Of a stretch of 64,000 nt of DNA, positions 19,928 to 30,555 are shown one piece after another; within the stretch, counting starts at the first letter, position 1; each line of letters starts with the position of its first letter. Position numbers and translations under genes: made by a program. Location: positions 1 to 64,000 of the forward strand of contig QCNI01000003.1 in assembly GCA_003213255.1 (NCBI GenBank), read 5' to 3'. Under the pieces are notes generated by a model. The model saw only the letters and a list, made by a program, of their open reading frames with translations, did not search any database and was not told the DNA's origin. This DNA comes from Prochlorococcus sp. AG-424-P16. Lineage in GTDB: Bacteria > Cyanobacteriota > Cyanobacteriia > PCC-6307 > Cyanobiaceae.

Positions 19928-19984
19928 GGATGTATTGGAGCACATAAAATGGGCAATAAATGGATGCCTTGTAAGATGCACTAA
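19928..19984 (+). pseudogene. In-frame continuation of the preceding CDS after its TAG (GCIGAHKMGNKWMPCKMH*)
   Basis: Same frame as 19562-19927; 18 sense codons then TAA; reads as the conserved end of a DUF3721-type domain. Confidence 0.65.
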
Positions 19985-20015
19985 ATATTTTCTTAGTCAA
20001 AAAATTAAATAAATA

Positions 20016-20795
20016 TTAATTCAAAATCTCAACTTTAAAATCAAGATTTTTTGCCTCATCACTAGTTAATTTTCTTGACCAAGCTCCTTGCACAGGACTA
20101 TTCCATCTGAACCCAGCATTTTTAGCTAAAGACCTATCTTCATAACTAACCAAAGCTTTGTATAAAAACCTCGGTTCAGTAGCTTTAAGTAAAAGTTCCT
20201 CTAAGTTGTCGCATTTTTTAAAGACCTCAGATATATAAAAGCAATCAGATAAAGCTCTATGTAAATTCCAAACTGGTATTGAAAAAGATAAGGCTAGATC
20301 AGTTACTGAAGGTCTTGTTTTTAGTGATTTTTGAAAAGACCAATTAATTTCCTCTAAACTACATATCCATTTCTTATTAAGCTTAGGCAATCTTCCTTTG
20401 CCAAACCATTTCTTATCAAAATCCACATTATGAGCAACGAGGAAATCTGCAGAATCAACAAGTTTTAAAAAGAAATTCAATCCATCTTCCCATGGTTGAG
20501 AGATATTAGTTACTTCTGCAGATATACCATTTACATGTTCGGCTTCATTATTGTTAACTGGAAATAAAAAAGAAACTTGTGAAAGTACACATTTAAAAGA
20601 TACATCAAATAAGATACAACCTATTTCTATCACTTCATCTTTATTTTCGTCTAAACCTGTTGTTTCAGTATCAAGAATTAAAATTTTTTCAATTTTTTTA
20701 TTTTTATTCGTTACCTTCTCTTCGGAGGGATTGATGTTAATTTGCTCATGAATTAAATCCAATTGATTTAATTCTTTTTTGTTAAATAATTCCAA
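20016..20795 (-). CDS. DnaQ-like 3'-5' exonuclease with extra C-terminal domain
   Basis: KILILDTETTGLDENKDEVIEIGCILFD, FLVAHNVDFDKKWF, HRALSDCFYISEVF. Confidence 0.88.
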   Translation of the reverse strand: MELFNKKELNQLDLIHEQININPSEEKVTNKNKKIEKILILDTETTGLDENKDEVIEIGCILFDVSFKCVLSQVSFLFPVNNNEAEHVNGISAEVTNISQPWEDGLNFFLKLVDSADFLVAHNVDFDKKWFGKGRLPKLNKKWICSLEEINWSFQKSLKTRPSVTDLALSFSIPVWNLHRALSDCFYISEVFKKCDNLEELLLKATEPRFLYKALVSYEDRSLAKNAGFRWNSPVQGAWSRKLTSDEAKNLDFKVEILN

Positions 20796-20909
20796 TTAAC
20801 TCAAAATACTTTCATTTATCTTGACGCATTTAATAAATATTTCTTTTAAATTAATATAAATTAAAAAACAGGCTAGAAAATATTTTTTAAAAATTTTAGT
20901 TTATAGAAG

Positions 20910-21632
20910 ATGACTTTTACAAAATTTCAATTTAACAATTTCTGTTATTGGCCTTCAAATCCTAAAAAAATTGTGGAATTTATTGGTGGAAGTTATCTAG
21001 CTTCTAAACCAGATTTAACTTATAAAAGATTCATAGAGAGTTTAATTAATAAAAACTATGCAGTACATGCATATAAATACACTCCACAATTTGATCACCA
21101 ACAACTTGCTATTAAAGCATGGAGGGATTTCAAGAATTGTCGAATATCATTATCAAAAAGAATAGGAACGTCAATTCCTTCGATAAGAATTGGTCATAGC
21201 CTAGGCTGCAAACTTCATCTAATTTCCCCTGATGGTGGAAGAAATTGTGAAAAATTCATTTCTATAAGTTTTAATAACTTCAGTGCTAACAAATCTATTC
21301 CATTATTGAAACAAATTTCTCAAAAATTAGAATTTAACAGTGAATTCAGCCCAAGCCCTGAAAGAACTTTGCGATTAATTGAAAAAACATATAATCAAAA
21401 AAATAACTTCCTAATAAAATTCAACTCAGATGAATTAGATCAAACAGATAAATTATTTTCTTGCCTGAAAGCAAGAAAAGAAGATAATTCTAAGGGCGTA
21501 ATGTTAAAAGGTACACACACTATAATTGCGAGCGCAGGACTAAGAGAAAATTTTTTGGGAGACTGGGCAGATGATGAATTCAAAAGAAATACTATAAAAA
21601 AAATTTCCAATTTAATTGATGAATCTGATTAG
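20910..21632 (+). CDS. DUF1350-family protein (alpha/beta-hydrolase-like)
   Basis: [55 protein letters not shown]. Confidence 0.8.
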   Translation: MTFTKFQFNNFCYWPSNPKKIVEFIGGSYLASKPDLTYKRFIESLINKNYAVHAYKYTPQFDHQQLAIKAWRDFKNCRISLSKRIGTSIPSIRIGHSLGCKLHLISPDGGRNCEKFISISFNNFSANKSIPLLKQISQKLEFNSEFSPSPERTLRLIEKTYNQKNNFLIKFNSDELDQTDKLFSCLKARKEDNSKGVMLKGTHTIIASAGLRENFLGDWADDEFKRNTIKKISNLIDESD

Positions 21633-23611
21633 GATAATTCTTTCAGCTTTTCCAAAACAGAACTATCTTCAAGAGTGCTTATATCGCCGCTAATTTTTTC
21701 TCCTGCAGCTAAAGATCTTAAAATACGCCTCATAATTTTTCCACTACGTGTTTTCGGAAGAGAGTCAGAAATTATAATCTTTTCAGGCTTTGCGATAATT
21801 CCAATTTCATTAACAACATGTTTCTTTAGATCCTCTACTAATTCTGAAGAACCCTTCACGTCTTTCTCTAGAGATACAAAAGCAACTATAACTTCACCTT
21901 TTAAATCATCTTTTTTGCCAACGACTGCGGACTCTGCAACTGATTTATGACTTACCAAAGCAGATTCTATTTCCATTGTTCCTAAACGATGTCCTGAAAC
22001 ACTTATGACATCATCAACTCTTCCCATAATCCATATATATCCATCTTCATCAATGCGTGCTCCATCTCCAGCAAAATAAACATTTTTTTCTCCCTTAAAG
22101 GAAATATATTCCCAATAACTCTCCAAATATCTCTCTGAATTTCCGTGAATTGTTCTCATCATTCCTGGCCAAGGTTTCTTAACAATTAAATAGCCACCCT
22201 CGTTCTCCTTAACCTTATCTCCATTCTTATCTACAATTTCAACTTCTATTCCTGGCAGAGGGAAAGTAGCTGAACCTGGCTTTGTAGCAACGACTCCAGG
22301 CAACGGACTTATCATCACGCCACCAGTCTCAGTTTGCCACCAAGTATCAACAATAGGGCATTTATCTTTACCAATAACATCCCTGTACCACATCCATGCT
22401 TCAGGATTAATTGGCTCGCCAACTGTGCCCAAAAGTCTAAGACTCTCCAAATTATATTTATCAGGAATTTCACGCCCAGACTTCATAAATGCTCTTATTG
22501 CAGTTGGTGCAGTATAAAAAATAGAAACCTTATATTTTTGAACAATTTCCCAAAAAGCCCCTAAATTTGAGGGTCTTGGCACTCCCTCATACATTATGGT
22601 TGTAGCACCATTAGATAAAGGGCCATAAACTATGTAACTATGACCTGTAATCCAACCAACATCAGCAGTACACCAGTAAATATCGTCATCTTTTAAATCA
22701 AAAATCCATTTAAATGTCAAATGGGACCAAAGATTGTAACCACCTGTAGTGTGAACTACACCTTTGGGCTTTCCGGTAGAGCCTGAAGTATAAAGAATAA
22801 AAAGTCTATCTTCGCTATTCATTATTTCTGGTTCACAATGATCTTTTTGATCTTTTAATAATTCGTGCCACCAAAAATCTCTAGCATCAACCATCGAAAT
22901 ATTTTTTTGGGATCGTTGAACAACAACTACTTTTTCAACAACTTTATCTGCCCCACTTTCAATGGCCGCATCAACTGCTTTCTTAAGTTCAATAACCTTA
23001 TCTTTTCTAAAGCCACCATCAGCAGTAACAACAAATCTGGCGTTACCATCAATTAACCTATCTTTTAAAGCTTCTGAAGAAAATCCTCCGAAGACAACTG
23101 AATGAGGCGCGCCAATTCTTGCACAAGCTAAAATCGCAAACATTGCTTCAGGAATCATCGGCATATAAATACATACCAAATCTCCTTTTTTTACACCAAT
23201 TGCTTTTAATGCATTAGCTGCTTTACAAACCTCTTTCAGAAGTTCTTCGTAAGTATATTTTTTACTATCTCCGGGTTCGCCTTCCCATATAAGGGCAGTC
23301 TTTCCTCCAAGCCCTCTCTTAATATGTCTATCTAAGCAGTTGTATGTAATATTGAGTTTCCCCTCTTTGAACCATTTAAAAAAGGGCGCATTTTCGTTAT
23401 CTAATACAGTTTGAAATGGCTCAAACCAATCTAATTCAGATTTTGCAAAAGATTCCCAAAATTGAATAGGATTATCTGATGCTTGTTTTTTTAGACGACG
23501 TAATTCTTCTTGAGTACTAATATTTGAGTTTTCTGCAAATTTTTTTGATGGAGGAAAAATTCTCTTTTCTTCAAGTATGTTATTGATTGAATTTTTTTTA
23601 TCTAATGACAT
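21629..23611 (-). CDS. acs: Acetyl-CoA synthetase
   Basis: [86 protein letters not shown]. Confidence 0.97.
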   Translation of the reverse strand: MSLDKKNSINNILEEKRIFPPSKKFAENSNISTQEELRRLKKQASDNPIQFWESFAKSELDWFEPFQTVLDNENAPFFKWFKEGKLNITYNCLDRHIKRGLGGKTALIWEGEPGDSKKYTYEELLKEVCKAANALKAIGVKKGDLVCIYMPMIPEAMFAILACARIGAPHSVVFGGFSSEALKDRLIDGNARFVVTADGGFRKDKVIELKKAVDAAIESGADKVVEKVVVVQRSQKNISMVDARDFWWHELLKDQKDHCEPEIMNSEDRLFILYTSGSTGKPKGVVHTTGGYNLWSHLTFKWIFDLKDDDIYWCTADVGWITGHSYIVYGPLSNGATTIMYEGVPRPSNLGAFWEIVQKYKVSIFYTAPTAIRAFMKSGREIPDKYNLESLRLLGTVGEPINPEAWMWYRDVIGKDKCPIVDTWWQTETGGVMISPLPGVVATKPGSATFPLPGIEVEIVDKNGDKVKENEGGYLIVKKPWPGMMRTIHGNSERYLESYWEYISFKGEKNVYFAGDGARIDEDGYIWIMGRVDDVISVSGHRLGTMEIESALVSHKSVAESAVVGKKDDLKGEVIVAFVSLEKDVKGSSELVEDLKKHVVNEIGIIAKPEKIIISDSLPKTRSGKIMRRILRSLAAGEKISGDISTLEDSSVLEKLKELS

Positions 23612-23705
23612 TAAATAAATCTATGCTTAATAAATTTAGTCGAAAAAATTAGGGTTTTCAAAAATTTTAATATTAATTTAGCTCAAAGATTTATTTCTAA
23701 TGTAT

Positions 23706-24677
23706 CTAATAAATACGGCTAAGAACAAATTCTGGAAGAGCCAGTAAAGCTCTTTTATATTCTGAATCGGGAAGCCAGACTATAGCTTCTTTAGAAAGAA
23801 TTGCAAAATCCTCAGCTAGTTTCCTTGAGCTTTCAATAGCTTTAGAGTTCATGATGATATTAAGAGCATCATCTAAATCATTTTTTTCAGCAAGTTCTCT
23901 GTTTATAAGAACTGATAATTGTTTATTTTCTTCTAAGGCATATAAAACTGGAGCGGTAAGATAACCACTAGCAAGATCACTTACAGCAGGTTTTCCAAGT
24001 TGTTTATCATTTCCAGTAAAGTCAAGAATGTCATCTACAACTTGGAATGCTAAACCAATATTTTTGCCAAAATCGTACAAAGAGGTTAGGTTTTCGTCAT
24101 TAATCCCACTCAAAACTCCAGCTGCTTTGCAACTATTTGCTATTAATGATGCTGTTTTACAATAACTTTTATTAATGTATTTGGAAAATGATTGAGCTGA
24201 ATCAAATCTATTTAAATTTTGTTTAATTTCACCCTCTGCTAAATCCATTATTACTCTACTCAGTAATTTAACTACATTTACATTGTCAAGATTTGCTAGG
24301 TGCCAACTTGCTTGAGCGAATAAAAAATCACCCGCTAAGACAGCTACTCTGGTATTAAATCTACTATGAACTGTATCTACACCTCTTCTTGTAGAAGCCT
24401 CATCAACAACATCATCATGGACTAATGAGGCTGTATGAATCATCTCAGTTATTTCAGCAAGCCTTTTATGTTTAGTTGTCAAGCAAAATTCAGGAGATAT
24501 AGCTTTTGAAATCAATAAAACTATGCCAGGTCTCAACCTTTTGCCCCCAGCACTAAAAAGATGTTCCGCTGCGGCTTGAAGAATTGGGTGACCAGCTCCT
24601 ATTAGATTTTTCAGTTCTAAAATAAGATCATCAAGATCATTTTCAACTGGTTGTAGTAGCTCTGTTACTGTATTCAT
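23706..24677 (-). CDS. sds: Polyprenyl (solanesyl-type) diphosphate synthase
   Basis: GGKRLRPG, HTASLVHDDVVDEASTRRG, FQVVDDILDFTG. Confidence 0.92.
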   Translation of the reverse strand: MNTVTELLQPVENDLDDLILELKNLIGAGHPILQAAAEHLFSAGGKRLRPGIVLLISKAISPEFCLTTKHKRLAEITEMIHTASLVHDDVVDEASTRRGVDTVHSRFNTRVAVLAGDFLFAQASWHLANLDNVNVVKLLSRVIMDLAEGEIKQNLNRFDSAQSFSKYINKSYCKTASLIANSCKAAGVLSGINDENLTSLYDFGKNIGLAFQVVDDILDFTGNDKQLGKPAVSDLASGYLTAPVLYALEENKQLSVLINRELAEKNDLDDALNIIMNSKAIESSRKLAEDFAILSKEAIVWLPDSEYKRALLALPEFVLSRIY

Positions 24678-24704
24678 GGTTGACCTCTCTTATATCTTAA
24701 GGAA

Positions 24705-25499
24705 TCAAACATTACTTCGGAGGTTAACCAACCTAATTTCTTTATTAATTCCAAGCCAAAATTTTACTTTATTGGAAAACTCATCCTTTTCTGAAGTAAC
24801 AAAAAATTTTACATTTTCGAGAGAAATACACTCATAGCGGTCAGTTTCTGGGATAGCAAAAGATTCATTAAATTTTTTTATTAATGCTATGGATGGATCA
24901 ATAATTTTTATATTTGAATCTAATTTATTTCTTAAAAAGTCATAAATTAAAGGATAGTGACTACATCCAAGTATTAATTCTTCAATATTTTTGTTTATTA
25001 GTGGTCTTAAGTATAAGTTTGAAAGACTATTTAACTTATCAAGATTTAATTTTTCTTTTTCAATTTCTGATACAAATTTTGGACATTCTTGCTGAAATAT
25101 TTTCGTATTCTCTTTTTTAGCATTTATAGCTTTCTTGTAATACGATGATTTAACAGTAGTTTGTGTTGCTAAGACACCTATTCTTTGTTTATCAACTATT
25201 TCAGAAACTGAGTTTATAAGGTCAAAACAAGGAACCTTTAGATTATCTTCTAGAATATCTAGCGCGCATGCATTTGTAGTGTTACAAGCAACTAAAAGTG
25301 CATCCAAATTCTTATCAATAAAAAAAGTACAAATCTCCTTTGCAATTAATCTTATTTCTTTAGAATTTTTGTTCCCAAAAGGTATTCTTTTTGTATCTGC
25401 TAAATAAAAAACTTCTACATCATTACGAGTTTTTAATAAAGAATTAAGGATAGTAAAACCACCTATTCCGCTATCAAATATACCTATTTTAAGTTTCAC
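24705..25499 (-). CDS. murI: Glutamate racemase
   Basis: IGIFDSGIGGFTIL, DTKRIPFGNK, LLVACNTTNA, LILGCSHYPL. Confidence 0.95.
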   Translation of the reverse strand: MKLKIGIFDSGIGGFTILNSLLKTRNDVEVFYLADTKRIPFGNKNSKEIRLIAKEICTFFIDKNLDALLVACNTTNACALDILEDNLKVPCFDLINSVSEIVDKQRIGVLATQTTVKSSYYKKAINAKKENTKIFQQECPKFVSEIEKEKLNLDKLNSLSNLYLRPLINKNIEELILGCSHYPLIYDFLRNKLDSNIKIIDPSIALIKKFNESFAIPETDRYECISLENVKFFVTSEKDEFSNKVKFWLGINKEIRLVNLRSNV

Positions 25500-26581
25500 C
25501 CTACTTTATCTAAATATTCGAGGATGCCTTTTGCAATTGCATAGGCTAATCTTTTTCGATGGGTTATTTTTTCTAACCTTCTTGCATCTAATCTTCCCGT
25601 TAAAAATCCAATTTCCACAAGGACTGCCGGCATCCTAGTATTTTTAATTACATAAAATCGACCTTGTTTAACTCCTCGATCAGGACTCCCAGGGGAAACG
25701 TTTAAGATTTGTTTTTGAATTCTTTTCGCGAGTAATCTTCCTCTCCACCCTCTGTAATAAAAGGTTTCCAATCCATTTATGTCTCTTCTTTTACCCCTTG
25801 AGGCATTTGCATGAATACTTACAAAGATATCTGCATCGGTATTATTGGCAATGGAAACTCTTGGAGATAAATCCAAATCAACCTCATTTGTTCTAGTCAA
25901 CCTTACTTTGACACCTTTCTCAGAAAGTAAATTTTTAACTATTTTTGAAATCTCTAGAACAACATCTGTTTCTCTAATACCCCCAATACCTATTGCTCCT
26001 GGATCAGGTCCTCCATGCCCTGGATCGATTACAACCTCAAACTTGTTTCGTTTTACCTCTGGTAGTTTCAAGTAACCATAATTGTTTCTCTTCTTATGAA
26101 TTAAATCTTTATTTGCTTTGATATATCCTCTTTTCTTTTTAACTAAACCTTCACCAATCTTTTTAAATGAATATTTTGGTTTAAATAGTTTAATTCTCCA
26201 TCTATTTTGATCTAAGCCAACCATTTGCCAAGTCAAAGGGTTCAAATAAGTCTCTTCCTTAAATTCAATTACAAGTCTTGTTTTACCCTTATCTGGTTTA
26301 CCTAATCTAATTTCTTTTATTTGGCCATTACCTTTTATTGTTCTGGGATTTTTTAATTCTCCCGGAAAATCTACCCAGAATCTATCCCCCGAAATTTGGT
26401 TAGCCTTCTGAAAGTATGCTCTTAAATTAGTATTTGACTTAGTTCTTAATTCTAAAACCCCATTAGTATTTATAGCCCATGCCGCAAGAGCACTTGAAGA
26501 TTTAACTGGAAGTATTGTTGAATTTAAAAATAAAAAAACGGATAAATAACGAAAAAGTTTTTTACCTAAAAACTTTTTCAT
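25496..26581 (-). CDS. amiC: N-acetylmuramoyl-L-alanine amidase (Amidase_3 with N-terminal AMIN-like domain)
   Basis: EVVIDPGHGGPDPGAIGIGGIRETDVVLEI, VSIHANAS, PAVLVEIGFLT. Confidence 0.93.
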   Translation of the reverse strand: MKKFLGKKLFRYLSVFLFLNSTILPVKSSSALAAWAINTNGVLELRTKSNTNLRAYFQKANQISGDRFWVDFPGELKNPRTIKGNGQIKEIRLGKPDKGKTRLVIEFKEETYLNPLTWQMVGLDQNRWRIKLFKPKYSFKKIGEGLVKKKRGYIKANKDLIHKKRNNYGYLKLPEVKRNKFEVVIDPGHGGPDPGAIGIGGIRETDVVLEISKIVKNLLSEKGVKVRLTRTNEVDLDLSPRVSIANNTDADIFVSIHANASRGKRRDINGLETFYYRGWRGRLLAKRIQKQILNVSPGSPDRGVKQGRFYVIKNTRMPAVLVEIGFLTGRLDARRLEKITHRKRLAYAIAKGILEYLDKVG

Positions 26582-27408
26582 TAGTTTGAAAACAATTTAC
26601 TTTTTCTATGTTTAAGGCTTGGCATCTGCTCCCTAATTTTCTTTACTCTTTCTTTGTCAGCAGGTGCTATAGCAGCTCCCTGAGTTTTTCCAGCATCAGA
26701 TAAAACTGTACCCCAAGGGTCAATTACCATTGCATGGCCATGACTTTGCCTTCTTCCATAATGAATCCCAGTTTGAGCTGGTGCGACTACATATGCTGTA
26801 TTCTCAATTGCTCTTGCTTGTAATAGGATTTGCCAATGATCTTTTCCAGTAAATGCTGTAAAAGCTGCGGGAATCATAATTAGCTCTGCACCATTGGAAG
26901 ACAAATATCTATAGAGTTCAGGAAATCTAACGTCGTAACAAATCGACAATCCTATTTTGCATAAACCTGGGATATCTACAACAGGTGGATACTCTGCTCC
27001 CGATAAAATAGTGGATGATTCCTTGTATAAATTTCCATCTGGCAAATCAACATCAAACAAATGAATCTTGTCATATTTTGCCAAAATCTGTCCATCTTTC
27101 CCAAATAAGGCTGACCTATTAAATGTATGACTATCATCACCAGCAGGGACGGGATACCCTCCTCCCAAAAGAAATACTTGATATCTTTGTGACATAGTTT
27201 TTAGGAAATTTGCACACTTCTCTGACAATTCAGAAGCTAATCTAAGTTTTTCATCATCTCCCCCTAAAAAAGCAAAATTCTCAGGCAATCCTATTAACTC
27301 AGCACCTCTTCTAGTAGCTAATTCAATCTGTTCTTCTGCTTCAGTAAAATTTGCTTCAACATTTGAAGTACTTGTAATTTGCAATGCAGCTACCAAAAAA
27401 TCAGTCAA
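26581..27408 (-). CDS. Nitrilase/omega-amidase family carbon-nitrogen hydrolase
   Basis: LIGLPENFAFLG, AKYDKIHLFDV, IGLSICYDVRFPELYR. Confidence 0.93.
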   Translation of the reverse strand: MTDFLVAALQITSTSNVEANFTEAEEQIELATRRGAELIGLPENFAFLGGDDEKLRLASELSEKCANFLKTMSQRYQVFLLGGGYPVPAGDDSHTFNRSALFGKDGQILAKYDKIHLFDVDLPDGNLYKESSTILSGAEYPPVVDIPGLCKIGLSICYDVRFPELYRYLSSNGAELIMIPAAFTAFTGKDHWQILLQARAIENTAYVVAPAQTGIHYGRRQSHGHAMVIDPWGTVLSDAGKTQGAAIAPADKERVKKIREQMPSLKHRKSKLFSN

Positions 27409-27438
27409 GACTTTACTCCTAATAAACCAATTCGTAAA

Positions 27439-28167
27439 TCATGAGGCACGAATTACACCTCTTTCAACTTGAGCTGGAACAATATCTAAGCAATCAAGTT
27501 CAGAGCAACATTTTAAATCATCCTCATAATCTCCAAGACTTGTCAATCTTTTGCCATGGGTTGCTGTTTTTAAACATTTCAAAATATCATTTTTCCAGAC
27601 ATCCCAAAGTGCCAAAGCAGCTTGTAATTCGTCATTTAGAATATTAATTTCGAAATCATAGTTCTGTTTTAGGTATGAAGCCAAAGCACCAGCAGCTAAA
27701 GAATCTTCAAGTGAATAAGAGCCTTCCCAACCACTACCAAGTATTAAAACATTTTCACTTTTTAATGAAATGATTTTTTCGGCAACTGCTTTCCTATTTG
27801 GAAGACTCATAGCAAATAAATGCTTAGCATTTTGAACTTTTTGCAATGATTTAGTACCATTAGTCGTACTCATAAATAGTCTTTTACCATTAACAACTTT
27901 TTTTGTAACTGATAAAGGAGAATTTCCTAAATCAAAACCCTCAATCTTTTTTCCACCTCTCTCTCCAAGCATTAGTCTCTTTTCAGCTTGCCACTTAATT
28001 GCAGATTCTTTTAATAAATCTAAATCTGCAAAAACTTGTATTGAGTCAGCTCCATTTTTTAAAGCCCAAGAAATTGTGGTTGTAGCTCTTAAAACATCAA
28101 TAACCACTGCGATGTCAAGACTATTTTCAGGAACATCCTTTGCAACGTGATGATAAGTAAGATTAAT
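27439..28167 (-). CDS. comB: 2-phosphosulfolactate phosphatase, ComB; predicted non-canonical AUU start at 28167 (track starts at GTG 28107)
   Basis: Upstream frame continues (I)NLTYHHVAKDVPENSLDIA-VVIDVLRATTTISWAL, as expected for the ComB N-terminus; AAAGGA lies 7 nt before the ATT; GERGGKKIEGFDLGNSP, TTNGTKSL. Confidence 0.85.
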   Translation of the reverse strand: MNLTYHHVAKDVPENSLDIAVVIDVLRATTTISWALKNGADSIQVFADLDLLKESAIKWQAEKRLMLGERGGKKIEGFDLGNSPLSVTKKVVNGKRLFMSTTNGTKSLQKVQNAKHLFAMSLPNRKAVAEKIISLKSENVLILGSGWEGSYSLEDSLAAGALASYLKQNYDFEINILNDELQAALALWDVWKNDILKCLKTATHGKRLTSLGDYEDDLKCCSELDCLDIVPAQVERGVIRAS

Positions 28168-28301
28168 AATTGAATCCTTTTTTAAATATTATTATAGAAA
28201 ACAGTTACTTAATTTGATTATTTTTTTTTAAAAAACAAACTTATTGATAATATAAAACTAATTTGTTTTTACAGAAATCTTATCTAGTAATTAATTTGAA
28301 A

Positions 28302-29612
28302 ATGAATAATATCCGCGCAATAAATGGTGGAGTTAATTTAAAAGGAAAAGTAAAAGTACCTGGAGATAAATCTATTTCTCATAGAGCTCTAATAATAGGA
28401 AGTCTTGCTGAGGGTGAGACGACTATTGAGGGGTTCTTACATTCTGAAGATCCACTTTCAACTGCTGATTGTCTAAGAAAGTTAGGTATAAATATCCCAG
28501 AAATAAAAAAAAATGAGCCTTTTACGATTTCAGGATTGGGTCTTGATGGGTTAAAAGAACCAAAAGAAATTCTAAATTGTGGAAATTCAGGAACCACTAT
28601 GAGGTTATTAATGGGTTTATTAGCCGCACAAGAAGGTAAGAATTTCATCTTAACCGGGGACGATTCTCTTAACGAAAGGCCCATGGGGAGAGTTGGTAAA
28701 CCATTATCTTTGATGGGTGGCAAAATTTATGGGAGGGAAGGCGGTAACAAAGCTCCAATCTCAATTGATGGAAAAAAACTTAAGGGATGTGTTATTGGAA
28801 CTCCAGTAGCAAGTGCTCAAGTGAAATCGGCAATATTATTGGCAGGCCTCAATGCTTCTGGAACTACTTCTGTAATTGAACCAGCATCTTCAAGAGATCA
28901 TACTGAAAGAATGCTAAAAGCATTTGGAGCAGACATCAGTATCAGAGGAGAATTAGGAAGGAATGTAGTTATCAAGTCAGGGGGAAACTTAATTGGTCAA
29001 AGAATATTGATTCCTGGAGATATAAGTTCTGCTTCTTTTTGGATGATTGCTGCATCTATTGTTCCAAATTCAGAGGTTTTAATTCAAAATGTCGGATTAA
29101 ATCCCACTAGAACAGGGATTTTAAATGTAATGGATTCAATGGGGTGCAATTATGAGATTCTAGATAAATCAACTTTTGCGGGAGAACCTATTGGATCTAT
29201 TAAAGTAAAGACTTCAAATAATTTAAGACCATTCACTATTGAAGGGAATATTCTCCCAAAACTTATAGATGAAATTCCTATCCTTACAGTTGCAGCCTGT
29301 TTTTGTAATGGAGTTTCTGAAATTAAGGATGCACAAGAATTAAGAGTTAAGGAGACAGATCGATTAAAAGTCATGGCTCGACAGTTGCAAAAATTCGGCG
29401 CTGAAATAACAGAAAAAGAGGATGGGTTAATCATTAATGGGCAATCAAAATTTGATTCTGCGGAGGTAGATAGTGAGACAGATCATCGAGTAGCAATGAG
29501 TCTTGCTATCGCTTCACTTCTTGCTAAAGGTACCTCAAAAATCATGAGATCTGATGCTGCTAGCGTCTCGTATCCCACTTTTTGGGAAGATCTAGCTAAA
29601 CTAACTAACTAG
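28302..29612 (+). CDS. aroA: EPSP synthase (start moved to ATG 28302; track start is TTG 28263)
   Basis: [46 protein letters not shown]. Confidence 0.96.
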   Translation: MNNIRAINGGVNLKGKVKVPGDKSISHRALIIGSLAEGETTIEGFLHSEDPLSTADCLRKLGINIPEIKKNEPFTISGLGLDGLKEPKEILNCGNSGTTMRLLMGLLAAQEGKNFILTGDDSLNERPMGRVGKPLSLMGGKIYGREGGNKAPISIDGKKLKGCVIGTPVASAQVKSAILLAGLNASGTTSVIEPASSRDHTERMLKAFGADISIRGELGRNVVIKSGGNLIGQRILIPGDISSASFWMIAASIVPNSEVLIQNVGLNPTRTGILNVMDSMGCNYEILDKSTFAGEPIGSIKVKTSNNLRPFTIEGNILPKLIDEIPILTVAACFCNGVSEIKDAQELRVKETDRLKVMARQLQKFGAEITEKEDGLIINGQSKFDSAEVDSETDHRVAMSLAIASLLAKGTSKIMRSDAASVSYPTFWEDLAKLTN

Positions 29613-29624
29613 TCACAAAAGTTT

Positions 29625-30530
29625 TTGTCTGAATTAATAGAAGTTTTAACTAAAGATGGTAGTTACTCTCTGAGAAGTGTATTTTTTCAAGAGAACTTCC
29701 ATAGTTTATTTGGCGCATTAGAGGAAACAAAGTCAAAGTTTACAGCTACTTCTAATTTGCAAAGATTTAAGGGCAAATCTCTTAATGTTTTGGATATATG
29801 TTTTGGTTTAGGATACAATTCCGCTTCATTATTAGATGAATTAATTAAACAAAAATCATATTTAAATTTGTATGCATTGGAGATTGATAAAAAGCCTCTT
29901 GAATATTCGCTTAGAAATGAATCTTTCCTTAAATTATGGGATCCAAAAGTCAAAAAAATATTTGAATCACTTTATCGAAAAGATTCCTTTGAGGATCAAT
30001 TTTTTAAATGCAGTATTTTGTGGGGTGATGCTAGAGAAAAAATCAACATTATTCCTTCCTCTATTAAATTCGATCTGATTTATTTAGATGGTTTTTCTCC
30101 TCAAAAATGCCCACAAGTATGGACAATTGAATTTTTATCCAAAGTCATAGAGAACCTTAATCCTCAGGGTTATTTAATAACTTATTCTTCATCAGCGGCA
30201 GTAAGAAAAACCTTAAGAAATCTTGGATTAGAAATTTTTACTATTAAGCCAAGTTTAAAAAACAGACCTTTTTGGAGTCAGGGAACTGTCGCAATATCAA
30301 AATTTGATAAGAATAAATTGAAACCTAATTACAATTTTGAAAAGTTATCTTTAATGGAAGAAGAACATCTCTTAACTAAAGCTAGTATTTCATATAGAGA
30401 TCAAGATTTGAACTCAAGTAAAGACGATATAATCAGGAGAAGATTAGATGAGCAATTATTATCAAATCTATTATCTACAAATAAATGGAGAGCGAAGTGG
30501 GGAATGACGAAGTTATCCGTTAAGAGTTAG
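29625..30530 (+). CDS. MnmC-like SAM-dependent tRNA methyltransferase domain protein (TTG start)
   Basis: [53 protein letters not shown]. Confidence 0.88.
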   Translation: MSELIEVLTKDGSYSLRSVFFQENFHSLFGALEETKSKFTATSNLQRFKGKSLNVLDICFGLGYNSASLLDELIKQKSYLNLYALEIDKKPLEYSLRNESFLKLWDPKVKKIFESLYRKDSFEDQFFKCSILWGDAREKINIIPSSIKFDLIYLDGFSPQKCPQVWTIEFLSKVIENLNPQGYLITYSSSAAVRKTLRNLGLEIFTIKPSLKNRPFWSQGTVAISKFDKNKLKPNYNFEKLSLMEEEHLLTKASISYRDQDLNSSKDDIIRRRLDEQLLSNLLSTNKWRAKWGMTKLSVKS

Positions 30531-30555
30531 ATTTAAATTAGGATTTCAACTAAAC

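Noticed and set aside
28379-28723. 114-aa minus-strand ORF inside aroA
   Set aside because: Fully antisense to a conserved enzyme; no independent motif
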